NCBI GenBank assembly: GCA_003210315.1
Contig: QCVQ01000006.1
Coordinates: forward strand, 1-59,440
Length of the DNA: 59,440 nt
Source: Synechococcus sp. AG-686-F08
GTDB taxonomy: Bacteria > Cyanobacteriota > Cyanobacteriia > PCC-6307 > Cyanobiaceae
Direction: 5' to 3'
This document shows, in pieces, positions 37,150 to 46,140 of the stretch. Position numbers and translations under genes: made by a program. The first letter of the stretch is position 1. Each line of letters opens with the position of its first letter. The notes under the pieces are model-generated. The model had not been told where the DNA came from. It worked only from the letters and a program-made list of their open reading frames with translations, and searched no databases.

Positions 37150-38538
37150 ATGCGTCATTCTTCGCTGCTGGCCCTTGCGGCCTTCTGCCTCATCACCATC
37201 CCTGGAGTGCCATCCAGAGCGGACAGCAAAGACGTCAGTTCATTCGAACGTCAGCAGGAGGTGCGTCCACTGCCAGGCCAATTGGATGAGCTGCTGCTAC
37301 TCAACGACAACAACCCCGAACTGATCACCGGTGAAGGGATATTGCTGTCCACCTTCCCAACAAACCAAGGCCTCAATCTTGCCTTTGACGGTCGGTTTGA
37401 TCTGTTCAGCCACCACGTTTATGCGGGCAAACCCGAGGAGCTCGCCTCCACCCTCTGGCTGGCAGTGCTGGCACAACCGGTAGGAACGGAACCCGTCACG
37501 CTCGACGTGATTGGCGGGAGCACCTCGCTGTCTCAGGGGACTAAGCCAGGGCAAACAGCCGCCCCGTTCCTTCCTCTGCCCTCCCTGATGGCGGAAACCA
37601 CCACTCCGATCGCCTCTGGACCGGGAAGTCGGGTAGCTGGGGACTTGCTTCGAGGCGATCAGGCTCCTGAGCTTCCCAAGCAAATCAAGATTGCTCCTGG
37701 AGACGCCAGTGCGTTGCTGGTCCTTCCGATCCCCGTCGCAGGACTTGACCCACTGCTCAACGGCAGAAACCTACAGCTCAGACTTAAGAGTTCTGCACCG
37801 GTGTATCTCGCCACCGTGGCGGCCTACGGCAACAACGATTCGCCACCCAGCAATCAACGCTGGAAAGCGTTGCTCAGCGCCGGGACGCGCAGCCCAAAAG
37901 AGCATCAGCCCACGCCACGGGGCAGCAAGGGTCGAATGATCTACTCGAGGGTGAGCGGCGTCCAGATCGGCAGCACCTGGACGGGCACTTTGGCTGATCC
38001 AGGCTCCAACGCCCTGAATATCAATGAAGCACCGATCTCATGGCCGATCAGCAGCCTGGAGCGGGGAGACCTGGGCACCGCTCAAGTGCAAACAGCTGAA
38101 CTCAAAACATTTGACAAAGGAACGGCCTGGGCCGCCCACGGCAATTACGGCGTGGAATACGACCTCACCCTTCCATTGCATAACCCTGACCGCTCCACAC
38201 GAACGGTGGCGCTCGCGCTTGAATCCCCCGACAAACGGGGTAGCAGCAACGACAAATTGCAATTCAAACCTGGCAACAGCGGACCGGTCATGTTTCGTGG
38301 CCCCATTGAGGTCACAGGCCTCGATGGGGCCAATGGAAGGGCGATGGGGAGGCGTCGCTTTCACCTTGTGTTGCGACGTGGGCAGCAAGGACCACAGCTA
38401 GGAACGGTGTCCCTAGCGCCTGGAGAGAGCCGAAAGGTACGCGTACGCCTGGTTTATCCCGCTGATGCCACACCACCGCAGGTGCTCACCGTGCTGCCTG
38501 TGAAACAATCCAATTCATCAACCGACGTTCACCCGTGA
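37150..38538 (+). CDS. DUF3370 secreted protein
   Basis: A 462-residue exported protein with a signal peptide (cleavage likely after SRA near residue 25). The mature part begins with VRPLPGQLDELLLLNDNNPE and ILLSTFP, typical of cyanobacterial DUF3370, and is rich in beta-type strands with few Cys. Function unknown; a periplasmic or envelope location is expected. It starts 14 bp after the beta-lactamase-like gene and its stop overlaps the chlI start as GTGA. Confidence 0.85.
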   Translation: MRHSSLLALAAFCLITIPGVPSRADSKDVSSFERQQEVRPLPGQLDELLLLNDNNPELITGEGILLSTFPTNQGLNLAFDGRFDLFSHHVYAGKPEELASTLWLAVLAQPVGTEPVTLDVIGGSTSLSQGTKPGQTAAPFLPLPSLMAETTTPIASGPGSRVAGDLLRGDQAPELPKQIKIAPGDASALLVLPIPVAGLDPLLNGRNLQLRLKSSAPVYLATVAAYGNNDSPPSNQRWKALLSAGTRSPKEHQPTPRGSKGRMIYSRVSGVQIGSTWTGTLADPGSNALNINEAPISWPISSLERGDLGTAQVQTAELKTFDKGTAWAAHGNYGVEYDLTLPLHNPDRSTRTVALALESPDKRGSSNDKLQFKPGNSGPVMFRGPIEVTGLDGANGRAMGRRRFHLVLRRGQQGPQLGTVSLAPGESRKVRVRLVYPADATPPQVLTVLPVKQSNSSTDVHP

Positions 38539-39623
38539 GTTCACCGCGCAAGCGCAGAGTCTTTCCCTTCACCGCCGTCATCGGCCAGGAAGAGATGAAG
38601 TTGGCGCTGCTGCTCAACGTGATCGACCCGCGCATCGGCGGCGTGATGATCATGGGAGACCGCGGCACGGGCAAATCCACCACGATCCGAGCGCTTGCAG
38701 ACCTGCTGCCCGGCATTGAGGTGGTGGCGGGCGATCCATACAACAGCTCTCCAACCGATCCTGATCTGCAAAGCAGTGACGTGAGGCAGCGCTTGGAACA
38801 CGGCGAAGCCCTTGGTACAGAACAGCGCCAGGTGCCCATGGTGGACCTTCCCCTTGGCGCCACAGAAGATCGCCTCTGCGGCACGATCGACATCGAAAAA
38901 GCCTTGAGTGAAGGCGTCCGCGCCTTTGAACCAGGCTTGCTCGCCAAAGCCAACCGCGGCCTGCTCTACGTCGACGAAGTCAACCTTCTCGATGACCACC
39001 TGGTGGATGTTCTGCTCGACTCAGCAGCCTCTGGCTGGAACACAGTGGAACGGGAGGGCGTCTCCGTGCGCCACCCCGCGCGCTTCGTGTTGATTGGATC
39101 CGGCAACCCGGAAGAAGGAGAGCTGCGCCCCCAGCTGCTCGATCGCTTTGGGATGAGCGTGGAAGTGCGCACCGTTCGTGATCCGCAATTGAGAGTGAAA
39201 GTCGTCGATCAGCGCACGGCCTTCGACAGCGACCCCGACACCTTCAGCATGAGCGTGACGGCCAGCCAAGAGGCATTACAAGCAAGGGTGGTGGAAGCGC
39301 AGCAACGCCTTGAGCAGGTGACGATTGACGATGACCTGCGCCTGAGCATTTCATCGGTCTGCGGAGAATTGGACGTGGATGGCTTGCGTGGCGACATTGT
39401 GACCAATCGGGCAGCACGTGCCCTAGCCGCCTTTGAAGGGCGCACGGAGGTCAGCGAAGACGATGTTGCCCGCGTGGTGTCGTGCTGCCTGCGCCATCGA
39501 CTGCGCAAAGACCCTCTGGAGCAAATTGACTCCGGCGATCGGGTGGTCAAGGTGTTCTGCAAGGTGTTTGAGCGCAATGAATCGAGCGATCGCTCTGAAT
39601 TCGAACTGGCCTTGGCCGGCTAA
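38535..39623 (+). CDS. chlI: Magnesium chelatase ATPase subunit I
   Basis: AAA+ motor subunit that, with ChlD and ChlH, inserts Mg2+ into protoporphyrin IX for chlorophyll. The 362-residue protein has Walker A GDRGTGKST (41-49), LPLGATEDRLCGTID, Walker B LLYVDEVNLLDD and sensor GSGNPEEGELRPQLLDRFG. GTG start four bases inside the preceding gene. ChlI is a known thioredoxin target in plants, and trxA lies 5 kb upstream. Confidence 0.97.
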   Translation: MSSPRKRRVFPFTAVIGQEEMKLALLLNVIDPRIGGVMIMGDRGTGKSTTIRALADLLPGIEVVAGDPYNSSPTDPDLQSSDVRQRLEHGEALGTEQRQVPMVDLPLGATEDRLCGTIDIEKALSEGVRAFEPGLLAKANRGLLYVDEVNLLDDHLVDVLLDSAASGWNTVEREGVSVRHPARFVLIGSGNPEEGELRPQLLDRFGMSVEVRTVRDPQLRVKVVDQRTAFDSDPDTFSMSVTASQEALQARVVEAQQRLEQVTIDDDLRLSISSVCGELDVDGLRGDIVTNRAARALAAFEGRTEVSEDDVARVVSCCLRHRLRKDPLEQIDSGDRVVKVFCKVFERNESSDRSEFELALAG

Positions 39624-39629
39624 TTCACG

Positions 39630-40112
39630 TTGCGGATCCTTGGCATTGATCCAGGCCTGGCGCGGGTCGGCTATGGCGTCATCGACGTTGAGCCACGCAA
39701 GGGGAAACAGGAAGGCTCGCAACGGATGGTCGACTGCGGAATCATTCGCACCGATCCAGGCCGAAGCGAGGGGGAGCGAATGGTGGAAATTGCGCGTGAC
39801 CTTCGCCAAATCATTCGCATCCATCAACCAGAGCTGGCCAGCGTGGAGAAGTTTTTTTTCTACCGCTCCAGCAACACCATCGCCGTGGTGCAGGCACGCG
39901 GGGTGCTGATCATGACGCTGACGCGCTTTGGGCTTCCGATCGTGGAATTCCCACCGATGCAAATCAAACAGGCGCTAACAGGTCATGGCCATGCCGACAA
40001 AGACGAAGTTCTTGAAGCCGTGATGCGCGAGCTCAATCTCGACACGCCCCCACGACCTGACGATGCTGCCGACGCCCTAGCCGTTGCACTAACCGGATGG
40101 TTTCAACGCTGA
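39630..40112 (+). CDS. ruvC: Holliday junction resolvase RuvC
   Basis: Endonuclease that resolves four-way junctions with RuvAB. The four acidic catalytic residues are visible: Asp in LGIDPGLARVGYG, Glu in SVEKFFFYRS, and the Asp pair in PDDAADALAVAL. At 160 residues it is full length. TTG start seven bases after the chlI stop codon. It is the last gene before the composition changes. Confidence 0.95.
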   Translation: MRILGIDPGLARVGYGVIDVEPRKGKQEGSQRMVDCGIIRTDPGRSEGERMVEIARDLRQIIRIHQPELASVEKFFFYRSSNTIAVVQARGVLIMTLTRFGLPIVEFPPMQIKQALTGHGHADKDEVLEAVMRELNLDTPPRPDDAADALAVALTGWFQR

Positions 40113-40495
40113 GAGAGTTATCCAAGGAAACGATTACAGAAATGTGATATCAGCAAAATCATCATCACTCATGCATCAAAGCATTAAGCTAAAAACTCAA
40201 ATATCACAAAAAGTACGTATTCAAGCGAAGCAAATAATCCACAAATCTCACAAAATCAACAAAAACTAGATACGATAAAACATAGGCGTGAGACAAAGAC
40301 GCAAATATGGAATTTAAACTTACTAGCAACTTATTGCTCTTTAAATACTGACTTGCTTAAATAATAAGACTTTAGAAGCATAAACGTTTAACTGAAAATA
40401 ACGACTTTCCAGCAAGAAGAAGCTTCTATCGAAGCAAAATATTGAAATAATTTAGTAATTCACTCATTTACTAATGATGCTGTCTTTGAAAACAG
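40113..40495. other. AT-rich noncoding stretch after ruvC
   Basis: About 380 bp strikingly rich in A and T, with stops in all frames. No clear terminator for ruvC, no tRNA or att-like repeat was found. It marks the left edge of the AT-rich accessory region. Confidence 0.45.
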
Positions 40496-40591
40496 TTAAC
40501 CAATGAGCTTATCGACAGAGAGAATGGAAGAAATGAGGGCAACGTTGAGCAGAAGGAGCAGCCCAGCAACGGAAAGAGTAATCATTGTCAC
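40496..40591 (-). CDS. Possible 31-residue single-span membrane peptide
   Basis: GTG 40591 or ATG 40585 opens a frame of 29-31 codons ending at TAA 40496-40498. The peptide is one hydrophobic helix (SVAGLLLLLNVALISSIL) with a short charged end (VDK). It has the size of small photosynthetic subunits, but I cannot match it to one. No good ribosome site is visible. Confidence 0.33.
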   Translation of the reverse strand: MTMITLSVAGLLLLLNVALISSILSVDKLIG

Positions 40592-40773
40592 ATTTTGACA
40601 AATACGAATGCTGCGCTGTGAGCCCAAATCTGTAGTGAAGCCAAAAATTGAAACTAAAGAGCGAAGACACAGTGATATCCGACTCCAGAGGCCCCTGCTT
40701 TAGGGATCAAGATTGATGAGATCGCCATCATGAGCTTGGATGGGCAGAAGCACGCAACGGATGGAATTAGGAG

Positions 40774-40893
40774 ATGGGACCTGACACAGAAGTTTGGCCA
40801 GTGGTTCTCGTAGCAGCAACCATTGTGATTCTGTTCATGGCGTTGGCATCCTCTAGTACTGGAACCTTCGAGTGCATAGGCGCCTGCGGTTAG
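40774..40893 (+). CDS. Possible 39-residue single-span protein with terminal Cys pair
   Basis: ATG 40774 to TAG 40893. Acidic N-terminus (MGPDTEVW), one hydrophobic span (PVVLVAATIVILFMALA), then a polar tail TGTFECIGACG containing two Cys four residues apart. AGGAG stands directly against the ATG, which is too close for normal initiation, so the start is doubtful. No family recognised. Confidence 0.42.
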   Translation: MGPDTEVWPVVLVAATIVILFMALASSSTGTFECIGACG

Positions 40894-41132
40894 AAACCAC
40901 GCAGCTTGTAGAAAGCATCATTTGCAACCTCTCAGCAACGAGGTGAATGCCCGCTCAAGACTGCTGAAGCCTCCAAACCATCGCAGAACGACATCATCCA
41001 TTCATCAAAGCTGCCTGATGAAACACTTATAGATTGCACTCATGATTCGTGGGACGCACAGCGGAATGAGTTTTGTTTAGTGGGTACAGACAGAATCTGC
41101 TATCAATTGAGATATCCGTCGCCCTGCTTCGA

Positions 41133-41483
41133 ATGAACGAAAAGATGGAACAAAGCCTGAATTGGTTAGGCCTCACTGCTGATGAGCAAGCAAAGATCTA
41201 CAAAAAAGTACCTGACAAAGCAAAAAAGTATGGGGAATTTTACCGAATCAATGGCGATATCTACTATGCAGGCGATGACAGCAGCTGGTTTATCACCATC
41301 CCAAATGAATATCGAAACCTCTACCCAGACAGATTTGCCTACCAAGAAGGCAGAGCGGACGAGCCAGCTTTTATCCACACGCAAGTGATTGAATGCCTAA
41401 CAGGCGAATTCAATGAACAAGCTGTTTTAGAGGATTATATTGGAGTCAAAAGAGAGCACATTGGAGAATTCTCAATCTGCTAA
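41133..41483 (+). CDS. Hypothetical protein, about 116 residues
   Basis: A soluble, Tyr-rich and acidic protein (GEFYRINGDIYYAGDDSSWF, then FIHTQVIECLTGEFNEQ). I use ATG 41133 or 41145 as start; the frame is open to a TTG at 41073, but those residues look unconstrained. A-rich codons match the surrounding AT-rich region. No family recognised. Confidence 0.6.
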   Translation: MNEKMEQSLNWLGLTADEQAKIYKKVPDKAKKYGEFYRINGDIYYAGDDSSWFITIPNEYRNLYPDRFAYQEGRADEPAFIHTQVIECLTGEFNEQAVLEDYIGVKREHIGEFSIC

Positions 41484-41502
41484 TTAAAAACAAAAGAAGT
41501 AT

Positions 41503-41838
41503 TCAGATGACTGGAAAAGAGAAAACAGAAGCATCAGAAAGAGTTTTCGTAATCGACTCCAAATACGTCACATAATCCTTCATTAAAGATTCTCTCATCC
41601 AAATCGCATAAACCGTAAAACCATTGCGATCAACAGCCTTCACTCTGACACCATCAATTTGCTGACGAACCCAAGAGCCAGAATTATTACTTGGCTTAAT
41701 AAAAGCGTCGAGCTCATCCTTCAAAATAAAATCGATAACGAGATTTTTTTCCACACACAGGCGCACAAATTGAACTACATCTTCAACTGATGCAAGTCGA
41801 TGAAGAGTGGTAAGAGCATTGGATTGGATTAAGTCCAT
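41503..41838 (-). CDS. Hypothetical protein, 111 residues
   Basis: A soluble protein with a helical N-terminal half (SVEDVVQFVRLCVEKNLVIDFIL) and a beta-like segment (RQQIDGVRVKAVDRNGFTVYAIWMRE). It converges on the preceding gene with a 19-bp gap. No family recognised; codon use is like that of other AT-rich neighbours. Confidence 0.6.
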   Translation of the reverse strand: MDLIQSNALTTLHRLASVEDVVQFVRLCVEKNLVIDFILKDELDAFIKPSNNSGSWVRQQIDGVRVKAVDRNGFTVYAIWMRESLMKDYVTYLESITKTLSDASVFSFPVI

Positions 41839-42134
41839 CGTCTATGGCAGAGGCTAAAAAGCCCAGAATTGAAGCATAAGGCTTTTTATTGTCAGAATTA
41901 TAGTCACTGATCGCGTCTAAATCAATACAGCATGAATAAGAAAAAGAAAATGAGCCGACAAGGAAAGCAAAACAATGAAGCAAACATGAAGCGTTGGATC
42001 AAAGGCATGAATTAAAGAATGGAGTCTTATCAAGCTATCAATTGATGAAAAGGGCGAGGAGCACAATCACAAGCCAGAAACGTGAGCAGAGAAGATGCAA
42101 CTAGCTATGATGACCAAAAGAGCAATCAACAAGA

Positions 42135-43838
42135 ATGTCAAATCCTCCTAAGCAAAGTTTTGAACAATCCTCAGCTTCTTTCGATGATTTCATTCAAAAT
42201 GCAAATTATTCACTATTAGATATTCTTAATCCAGATCCAGAATCTACAAAAGATGGCGAGGATCATCGCCCTCGACAGGTTCGCTCAGGTCATTTTGTTC
42301 CTGTCACGCCAAAGCCCCTTCCACAGCCTACCTACATCAGCCATAGCAAGACATTTTTCGCCGAACTCGGTTTAAAGCAAGAACTAGCCTTAAATGAGGA
42401 ATTTAAGAAACTATTCTCGGGTGATCTCTCGGAAACTCGAGATCCCATGCGCCCATTTGGATGGGCAACGGGGTATGCCTTATCCATTTATGGAACTGAA
42501 TATAATCAACAATGTCCATTTGGAAATGGCAATGGATATGGGGATGGTCGCGCAATTTCGGTCTTCGAAGGAATCCTTAAAGGCCAACGTTGGGAGATGC
42601 AATTAAAAGGAGGAGGACCCACTCCCTACTGTCGGGGTGCCGATGGACGTGCTGTTTTGCGCTCAAGCGTAAGAGAATTTCTTGCCCAGGACTTGATGCA
42701 TGCCCTTGGAGTACCGACATCTCGTTCTTTAACACTTTATGTATCACAGACAGAAACCGTCAGGAGACCTTGGTATTCAGAAAGCTCTAACTCATCTGAC
42801 CCAGACATTTTAGTCGAGGATCCGGTTGCAATTTCAACCCGTGTAGCACCCTCCTTTATTCGCGTTGGTCAATTGGAATTATTTGCAAGACGTGCTCGAA
42901 ACAACAAACATCCAGATGTATTAAAAGAGTTGCGCATGATCGTGATGCATTTAATCGATCGAGAATACAAATCAGAACTCGATCAGACTCTAGATTATTC
43001 AACTCAATTAATAAAGTTAGCCGAGCTCTACCGAGAACGGCTCACAACCTTGGTTGCGCATTGGTTGCGCATTGGTTATTGCCAGGGCAATTTCAATAGT
43101 GACAACTGTGCAGCTGGAGGCTTCACACTTGACTATGGACCATTTGGATTTTGTGAAGTCTTTGATCCGCGTTTCCAGCCTTGGATTGGGGGTGGCGAAC
43201 ATTTCTCATTCTTTAATCAGCCAGTAGCAGCAGAAGCCAATTTTCATATGTTTTGGAAGGCCATAAGGCTGCTTATCGCAGATGATCCGGCAGCCTTAGA
43301 GCAATTAGACAAGATTTGTGATGGGTTTAAACAAAACATCAATACAACGATTCAACAGATGTGGGCAGATAAACTTGGCCTCACTCATTACAATGAATCT
43401 TTGGTCAATGAGTTATTCCAGCTCATGGTCCAAACCAAGGTTGATTTCACAATTTTCTTCCGTGAGCTCTGCAAGATTCCAAAGGATTGGTCTGATTTAA
43501 AAACAAGCTTCTACACATCGATCCCCACAGAGCTAGAGCATCAATGGCAAACCTGGCTTAAAAGCTGGAACAAGCTGATAGAAAGCAGTGGCGATCCAAA
43601 CAAGATTGCGGAAAAGATGAAGCGCGTTAATCCGAAATACACCTGGCGCGAGTGGCTCATTGCCCCTGCTTATCAACAAGCGAAGCAAGGAGACTATGCA
43701 CTTGTCAAAGAATTGCAGGAGGTCTTTAGCCATCCCTATGAAGAGCAATCAAAAGCCATCGAGGAGAAATACTATCGATTGAAACCTGCTGAGTACTTCA
43801 ATGCAGGCGGAATTTCCCATTACAGCTGCTCGTCATAA
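42135..43838 (+). CDS. selO: SelO protein adenylyltransferase (UPF0061/YdiU family)
   Basis: A pseudokinase-fold enzyme that transfers AMP to proteins, linked to redox stress. The 567-residue protein shows [65 protein letters not shown], and the metal-binding [22 protein letters not shown]. It ends in YSCSS, with Cys where some eukaryotic homologues have selenocysteine. Codons are AT-richer than in core genes, consistent with an accessory location. The ATG is preceded by A-rich sequence (AACAAGA) rather than a strong ribosome site. Confidence 0.93.
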   Translation: MSNPPKQSFEQSSASFDDFIQNANYSLLDILNPDPESTKDGEDHRPRQVRSGHFVPVTPKPLPQPTYISHSKTFFAELGLKQELALNEEFKKLFSGDLSETRDPMRPFGWATGYALSIYGTEYNQQCPFGNGNGYGDGRAISVFEGILKGQRWEMQLKGGGPTPYCRGADGRAVLRSSVREFLAQDLMHALGVPTSRSLTLYVSQTETVRRPWYSESSNSSDPDILVEDPVAISTRVAPSFIRVGQLELFARRARNNKHPDVLKELRMIVMHLIDREYKSELDQTLDYSTQLIKLAELYRERLTTLVAHWLRIGYCQGNFNSDNCAAGGFTLDYGPFGFCEVFDPRFQPWIGGGEHFSFFNQPVAAEANFHMFWKAIRLLIADDPAALEQLDKICDGFKQNINTTIQQMWADKLGLTHYNESLVNELFQLMVQTKVDFTIFFRELCKIPKDWSDLKTSFYTSIPTELEHQWQTWLKSWNKLIESSGDPNKIAEKMKRVNPKYTWREWLIAPAYQQAKQGDYALVKELQEVFSHPYEEQSKAIEEKYYRLKPAEYFNAGGISHYSCSS

Positions 43839-43839
43839 T

Positions 43840-43861
43840 TTTTAGCTCATTGCAGCTAAAA
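43840..43861 (+). terminator. Hairpin after selO, possible terminator
   Basis: TTTTAGCT (43840-43847) pairs with AGCTAAAA (43854-43861) across six bases, immediately after the selO stop. It is symmetrical, so on the minus strand it would also end in T residues. G+C content of the stem is low, so termination may be partial. Confidence 0.5.
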
Positions 43862-43920
43862 GCAAAGTATGCACCGATAAGGAATGTATTTGTTCACTTC
43901 ATTCTCCACCTTGACTTACC

Positions 43921-44229
43921 ATGACAAATTCCTCTGATCAGCAGTTAGCGTCTACAGAAGCAAGCGTCGAATCAATACATCAAGCTATTAATCAACTTCT
44001 CAATGAGCTCGCTCCGTCCTTGAGTAAGAAAAGTGAATTGATGGCTTCAGACCCAATATCTCGAGTGCATCACTGTATCGACTTGGTCAAGACAGAAGCA
44101 TCATTAGCCGCTTCCTTAATCGCTGATTGTGCTCCCCAAGGACGTCCCATGCTGGCGCAAGCCCAACAGACACTCAAAAGCTTAGAAAGCTTGCAATTAC
44201 TAGGGCATGCAGCCATGAAAATCAATTAG
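43921..44229 (+). CDS. Hypothetical helical protein, 102 residues
   Basis: An all-helical, soluble protein (SVESIHQAINQLLNELAPSL, VHHCIDLVKTEASLAASLI, MLAQAQQTLKSLESLQLLG). Two Cys. No recognised family. It follows selO by about 80 bp on the same strand and could be regulated with it. Confidence 0.62.
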   Translation: MTNSSDQQLASTEASVESIHQAINQLLNELAPSLSKKSELMASDPISRVHHCIDLVKTEASLAASLIADCAPQGRPMLAQAQQTLKSLESLQLLGHAAMKIN

Positions 44230-44304
44230 ATCTTAGTCTTTTAGGCTTGCATACATTAAATTAGACAAATACAAGCCACAAGCAAGAAGCCAATTAAATA
44301 CTAA

Positions 44305-44538
44305 AAATCAAATCCTCAACACAGACTTGCAGCAACCACTAGACAGATTTGCAGGCAAGACAAATCCCAACAAGAAATCAAACTAACTATTGTTTTCACC
44401 TCCCTGAGAAGTCAAACAGTATCCTGGCTCGGTCAATACTGCGGGTCCATCGAATGGATTCCCTTTTGGCATCTTTATCGATGCATTCCGCTAGCACTCG
44501 TAGTGGTCGGCAATGGAAAAGTCGAAATACATTACTGA
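44305..44538 (+). pseudogene. Start-less reading frame, possible gene remnant
   Basis: Seventy-eight codons without ATG, GTG or TTG near the 5' end. The 3' half is strikingly protein-like and Trp-rich (VSWLGQYCGSIEWIPFWHLY, LALVVVGNGKVEIHY) and its TGA (44536-44538) overlaps the stop of the minus-strand gene at 44532. It could be a decayed gene or one with a non-standard start such as ATT. Confidence 0.25.
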
Positions 44539-44798
44539 GGCTCAGTGGGATACAGCTTCCACTCTCCGTCATCTGGAACGGAGGGAGGCGCTAACAGATC
44601 AGCAGGCTCCGAGAACACCACCCGCCATTCCGGGACCCTGCACGGCACATAGTCGTGATGCTCAATCCTCACACCACCAATCACGGAAGGAGCTCCGTAC
44701 CAGCCCCCCTTCCAACTTCCCTCCGTCTTCAACGGATCGCCCTTGAACCAAACCCAGCAACGGGCATTGGGTTGGGTTGTTGATTTTGGTGCAGGCAT
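44532..44798 (-). CDS. Conserved-type hypothetical protein, 88 residues
   Basis: A Trp/Pro/Gly-rich soluble protein: CWVWFKGDPLKTEGSWKGGW, YGAPSVIGGVRIEHHDYVP, CRVPEWRVVFSEPAD. The strongly constrained composition points to a real gene, and I have a sense of similar short proteins in other marine Synechococcus. No function known. The higher G+C sets it apart from the AT-rich flanks. Confidence 0.65.
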   Translation of the reverse strand: MPAPKSTTQPNARCWVWFKGDPLKTEGSWKGGWYGAPSVIGGVRIEHHDYVPCRVPEWRVVFSEPADLLAPPSVPDDGEWKLYPTEPQ

Positions 44799-46090
44799 TC
44801 ACTCACCAGCAGAACTCAGGTTCTAATCAAACCTGGAGAAAGAAACCATCGATGACCTGAAACAAAGGGTGGAGAACCTGTGTCCCTGACCCTCACTGCA
44901 CCCATGAGAGGCCCCAGCGCCCCACTCAGCCCAATCTTTGCTCCTGTGACTTGAGACCGTGTCTCAGAAAATGGGTGAGATCCATGGACCTCAAAGAATC
45001 ACACATCCTGCTCTCCCAGAAGCCATCTCAACCATGAATCCAAGCCGTGCATGGGTCCAGCAAAGACTTGAACATTCAAAGTCGCTGCAAAGACAAGGCT
45101 TGTTATCAAACTAAGGATGGGACCAAGGACTGGTCCACACGAGAGCCATCAAAAGAAGGCTGGCGAAGCAAAACTGGTTCACCACAACAGACTCAACGGG
45201 CGCTCACCCTTCATCAACACTGATTTCGTTTATGAGCCATAACACAACGAGGTCAAGAAATAGCCAATCATTGTCCAAAAATCCATCAAAATCCTAGGCA
45301 GGCTTAATGGCGCGCCAAATCATGAAGCAGCAGCGCTGGCTGAGTGAGCTGCAGAGGACGAATATCAGCTTGCACTTAAAAGTGCTGGATATTTGAAATC
45401 CACTCACTGAGTAAAAATCGAGAGCTGTTGTTTGATCCGCCTGCTATAGACCGGCGACAGAGCTGAGAAGCACGATCTCATCAAGCTCTTAAGGGAATGC
45501 ATCAAGCGGTAGCACAATCCTCAGCTGAGCGGTATTGACCGCCAAGAGAGCAGAGGCTGACTTAGTGCTGCACTGTCTTACAGGTTTCGATCAGCAAGCG
45601 CTGAGCAACGGTTTCGCCCAGCCTTCCTACTTCCTTGAATTAAACGGAGCTTATGAGCAGCATCCTGATGCTGGATTGAGCACAAGAGAACAAGCTGTTG
45701 CAAGACGATCGGTGATAACAGGCGCTCCACTGAGCACAACCAAGGCTGCCAGCATATTGACAACCTTCTTGCTAGTGAACGCAACCCGAAACCATTCGGC
45801 GAGCTCGTTTATCCCATTGATCTTGGCCAATAGGAACGCAGACATCAGCTCCACCCCATGAGGATGTAAGCCCCGCCGCTGGATCAGGAAGCAAATGAGC
45901 CCAGGATCAAAATGAAGCGCACCATCTGACTCCGCTCTAGCGATACAACATTATCCGCAAAACCTCAAAAGCATTGCAGTAACTAGAAAAAAATGATCTG
46001 TACTTCCCACACGATGAAGAACTATCGAATCAGAATCGTTTCCTGCCAGAAAAAGAGGCAAGAGGGAGAGCAGCTGATATGGGCAAATAG
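44799..46090. other. Gene-poor stretch with apparent decayed coding sequence
   Basis: About 1.3 kb without a secure gene. Between 45115 and 45411 one can string together protein-like pieces only by passing in-frame stops, for example KILGRLNGAPNHEAAALAE, a TGA, then AAEDEYQLALKSAGYLKSTH, ending near 45411. At 45535-45861 both strands are open; neither product is convincing. The region looks like eroded genes rather than regulatory DNA. Confidence 0.4.
45651..45845 (-). CDS. Doubtful small membrane protein
   Basis: From ATG 45845 the frame reads 64 residues with a hydrophobic run (VVNMLAALVVLSGAPVITDR) and two Cys near the end. GGAG lies three bases before the ATG, a little close. The opposite strand is open over the same interval (45535-45861), so only one at most is real. 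Confidence 0.3.
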   Translation of the reverse strand: MSAFLLAKINGINELAEWFRVAFTSKKVVNMLAALVVLSGAPVITDRLATACSLVLNPASGCCS

Positions 46091-46120
46091 TTGACTAGTA
46101 GGCATGGAGTTTGTTAGTAA
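46091..46120 (+). promoter_or_regulatory. Putative promoter of the cyAbrB gene
   Basis: TTGACT (46091-46096) and TAGTAA (46115-46120) are 18 bp apart. The predicted start of transcription lies only about 12-15 nt before the ATG at 46141, leaving a very short leader made almost entirely of the hairpin at 46125-46138. Confidence 0.5.
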
Positions 46121-46124
46121 TAGT

Positions 46125-46138
46125 GAAACGAAAGTTTC
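46125..46138 (+). promoter_or_regulatory. Hairpin directly before the cyAbrB start codon
   Basis: GAAAC (46125-46129) pairs with GTTTC (46134-46138) over a GAAA loop, two bases before the ATG. No Shine-Dalgarno sequence is present in this space. It could control translation or protect the 5' end of a near-leaderless mRNA. Confidence 0.4.
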
Positions 46139-46140
46139 AA

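Noticed and set aside
41783-41983. Minus-strand frame with a signal-like N-terminus upstream of the 111-residue gene
   Set aside because: Starts at TTG without a ribosome site and overlaps the better frame at 41838; kept only as a note.
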